Below are positions 21,774 through 23,443 of a stretch of DNA of 23,443 bases, one piece after another. Every line of letters starts with the position of its first letter. The stretch's first letter is position 1. Source of the DNA: GCA-002841655 sp964446775 (GTDB lineage Bacteria > Patescibacteriota > Patescibacteriia > Patescibacteriales > UBA12465). Made by a program: the position numbers and the translations under genes. The DNA lies in the NCBI GenBank assembly GCA_964446775.1, contig CAYURA010000009.1, positions 1 through 23,443 of the forward strand. Reading direction: 5' to 3'. The notes below the pieces were generated by a model that worked only from the letters and a program-made list of their open reading frames with translations, made no database searches and was not told where the DNA came from.

Positions 21774-22934
21774 TCATAGACTCATACCTAGTAAATAAAA
21801 AATGCCCAAACCTAAAAATATAAAAGCGGCTAATAGGTTAAAGAAAACAATAAATTTTGGAGATACTATTTTTATCTTCATTGTCATAACAGCTATTATA
21901 AAAATAATAAGCTCATCTAATAAATAGAATAAAATAAATAAGGCAATATATGTCAACACTAAGGCTTGAGATGTCCCCGCCTCAACCAAAATACCACTAA
22001 ACAAAACTGGTAAGACGGCAGAACAAGGAAATTCTATAATAGTGACAGCCCCAGAAAATAAGACTATCACCCCAATTAATACCAACCAGTTTGACTTCTT
22101 CTGAAATATTTTTTCCACTTTAGGGGCTAAACGAGAAAGAATATTATTAGAACTGCAAATAGGTCCGCTTTTATAAGCTTTATAGAATTCCCGTAGTAGA
22201 TAAATCCCTCCTAAAATAGACAAAATACCCACTACTAACTCTAGGCTGCGTAAATGAGGAGCTAATAGTGTAAATAACTGATGCCAAAGAAAAATCATTA
22301 CAGCATAAACTAAACCAGTGGTTAATAGGAAAGCTGATCCAAGTATAAAAATTCTTCGCCGTGATTTCAAAGTAATTACTAAACCTAAAATCAAAATTAA
22401 AGCTCCTAGAGAACAAACATTAAACCCATCAATTGTTCCTAAAATAATCGCTAAAGCTGGTAAAGAAAAATTTTTTATATTTATCTCACCAATCAAAGGT
22501 AATCTAATAGTTTTTTCATCTTTGATAGTTGTCTCCAGCACTAAATCAGTATCTCCATCTAAAGAAACCAGGTAGCTTAATATTTCTAGAGCTATGTCTT
22601 GATTAAAACCCAAAAAATAGCGATCAGCGATATAAATAATAGGCACTAGCCCTTGTTGACCCTGGGGAACATCATAACTATGATAAAAATCTTCAGCTAA
22701 AGAAATGTTATCTCCAATGCTGTGATTAATTAAAACCAGATCGAAATCATCGGCTTGAATTAATTCGTTAATAAAAGAATTAGCTGCACTACAATGAGGA
22801 CAGGAAGGACTAGAAAATATCACTACCTCTATTTGCTTATCAGTAGTTTCTGCTTGGACAAATATTGGGCTTAAAAAAGCCAATAAGCCAAATAAAAAAA
22901 ACAACAGCTTTTTATGAAATATTTTATGAAACAT
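21774..22934 (-). CDS. Thioredoxin/glutaredoxin domain fused to a CcdA/DsbD-like membrane carrier
   Basis: 386-aa redox protein. A signal peptide (about 9-28) leads an exported thioredoxin-fold domain (about 33-125) with S-C45-P-H-C48 and a cis-Pro at P98. After a short linker come six or so helices (about 155-386). Their core cysteines, C174 (D-G-F-N-V-C-S-L-G) and C304 (E-F-P-C-S-A-V-L-P-V-L-F), sit at positions matching the paired transmembrane cysteines of CcdA/DsbD. The likely role is to move electrons from cytoplasmic thioredoxin across the membrane to exported thiols. DsbD has the opposite domain order at its C-terminal end, so this is a compact variant. First gene of the four-gene envelope operon, with a promoter at 22973-23000. 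It may keep the L,D-transpeptidase cysteine (C315) reduced. Confidence 0.9.
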   Translation of the reverse strand: MFHKIFHKKLLFFLFGLLAFLSPIFVQAETTDKQIEVVIFSSPSCPHCSAANSFINELIQADDFDLVLINHSIGDNISLAEDFYHSYDVPQGQQGLVPIIYIADRYFLGFNQDIALEILSYLVSLDGDTDLVLETTIKDEKTIRLPLIGEINIKNFSLPALAIILGTIDGFNVCSLGALILILGLVITLKSRRRIFILGSAFLLTTGLVYAVMIFLWHQLFTLLAPHLRSLELVVGILSILGGIYLLREFYKAYKSGPICSSNNILSRLAPKVEKIFQKKSNWLVLIGVIVLFSGAVTIIEFPCSAVLPVLFSGILVEAGTSQALVLTYIALFILFYLLDELIIFIIAVMTMKIKIVSPKFIVFFNLLAAFIFLGLGIFYLLGMSL

Positions 22935-22972
22935 AAACCTAAAAAATTAAATTTATTAATAATATATTATAT

Positions 22973-23000
22973 AGTATAACATTATTTTAGTCGTATTCAA
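22973..23000 (-). promoter_or_regulatory. Promoter of the envelope operon
   Basis: On the minus strand, TTGAAT (23000-22995) is followed by a 16-bp spacer and TATACT (22978-22973). A second TATAAT overlaps just downstream (22971-22966). The leader to the ATG at 22934 is about 30 nt. Confidence 0.55.
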
Positions 23001-23079
23001 ACAGCGCAGCGTATCCCCAGGTTACATATTTTCAGAACTATTCAATATATTCCCTGCTGTAAAAATTAGTTTGGATAAA

Positions 23080-23112
23080 TTAAAAACCCTGAAACTGTTT
23101 CAGTTTCAGGGT
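23080..23112 (-). terminator. Strong intrinsic terminator after the broken right-edge gene
   Basis: A perfect 12-bp stem (ACCCTGAAACTG at 23086-23097 with CAGTTTCAGGGT at 23101-23112) has a 3-nt loop. On the minus strand a T-rich tract follows. It lies 24 bp past the stop codon of the right-edge gene. Confidence 0.85.
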
Positions 23113-23135
23113 CTCGTTAAAAATTAAGGATAGGC

Positions 23136-23439
23136 TTACAGCGGAATAATAAACTTCTCTGAAGTTTCAGTGTCTGAAACAATAGCAAAAACATTCCATC
23201 TTTCAGACCTTTCTTCTCCATAAAAACTCATCGGAAATGCATCTTTAATAATAAAATGATGCAAAAAAATAGTTTTTTTGGCTTTATCCGCAGGGTTAAC
23301 AATTGTCAATTCTGTATTTTTAACATATTCGAAGGTCAATTCCTTCCAGGTTTTATCACCCCCCCCCTGGAAACCATCCTAAATAATTTTCTCTTAGCTC
23401 ATATTCTGCGGACTGGTTGCCTAAACGATACTTTTTCAT
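23136..23439 (-). pseudogene. Unknown gene frameshifted in a run of nine G
   Basis: Family not recognised. On the minus strand, a frame beginning at the ATG 23439-23437 encodes 27 residues (M-K-K-Y-R-L-G-N-Q-S ... L-G-W-F-P-G-G-G) and then hits TGA immediately after nine G (C on the plus strand, 23359-23367). With eight G the frame reads straight through G-G-G-D-K-T-W-K-E-L-T-F-E-Y-V into the long downstream frame, which ends at 23136. That would give a normal product of about 100 residues. The two halves join naturally, so a single-base gain is very likely. It may be a sequencing or assembly error, phase variation by slipped-strand pairing, or real decay. Only four bases lie upstream of the ATG, so the true start could be outside the window. 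The protein has no signal peptide or membrane helix; it looks soluble and beta-rich. Confidence 0.7.
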
Positions 23440-23443
23440 TTTC

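Noticed and set aside
1..23443. Possibility that the window is a small circular plasmid or phage
   Set aside because: No replication, partition, integrase or capsid gene is present and no terminal overlap between the two ends was seen; the content is ordinary chromosomal housekeeping.
1..23443. Alternative genetic code (TGA as sense codon, known in some CPR lineages)
   Set aside because: All long conserved genes end where families normally end and contain no in-frame TGA; the only in-frame TGA events are in a doubtful small frame (1070-1072) and after the G9 tract, both better explained otherwise.

Overview
This is a 23.4-kb AT-rich (roughly one-third G+C by eye) bacterial window, read as part of a Patescibacteria/CPR-type genome. 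The reasons are indirect. The genes are compact and standalone. Shine-Dalgarno sequences are nearly absent before start codons. The L,D-transpeptidase has a repeated 'GEAWYV' wall module around calcium-type D-x-D repeats. A PIN-PhoH protein, a SIMPL protein, a very short alpha-glucan phosphorylase and small membrane-anchored thioredoxin-like proteins are also present. No rRNA, tRNA, CRISPR array, transposase or phage gene was seen. The taxonomic call is inference, and the left 2 kb fits it poorly.

Layout. 1-461: gene-free. 462-2035: two secreted, beta-rich proteins of unknown function on the minus strand, each followed by a clear intrinsic terminator. 2175-4806: a membrane metallophosphoesterase and PIN-PhoH, both minus. 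5027-9883: a YceI-like lipoprotein, a P3B (MgtA-like) cation ATPase and an ABC-F translation ATPase, all minus. 10079-10654: a plus-strand flavodoxin-fold quinone reductase behind a good sigma-70 promoter and a perfect 3 x 13-bp repeat. 10666-14394: on the minus strand, a thioredoxin-like protein, a membrane-anchored unknown, a SIMPL protein and an aberrant Nramp-fold transporter. 14499-16043: convergent MscL and MscS osmotic-release channels. 16378-17118: an unknown protein. 17274-18953: plus-strand alpha-glucan phosphorylase. 19007-22934: a tightly packed four-gene minus-strand operon for the cell envelope (thioredoxin-CcdA electron carrier, L,D-transpeptidase, PerM/AI-2E permease, M23 endopeptidase). 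23136-23439: an unknown gene broken by one extra base in a run of nine G.

Together the genes cover cell-wall remodelling, extracytoplasmic thiol redox, ion and osmotic homeostasis, glycogen use and ribosome/RNA quality control. No complete new defence or mobile system is visible. The points most worth following are the G9 frameshift, the Nramp relative without the family's metal-binding motifs, the envelope operon, the duplicated wall module, and the Bacteroidetes-looking secreted genes at the left edge.
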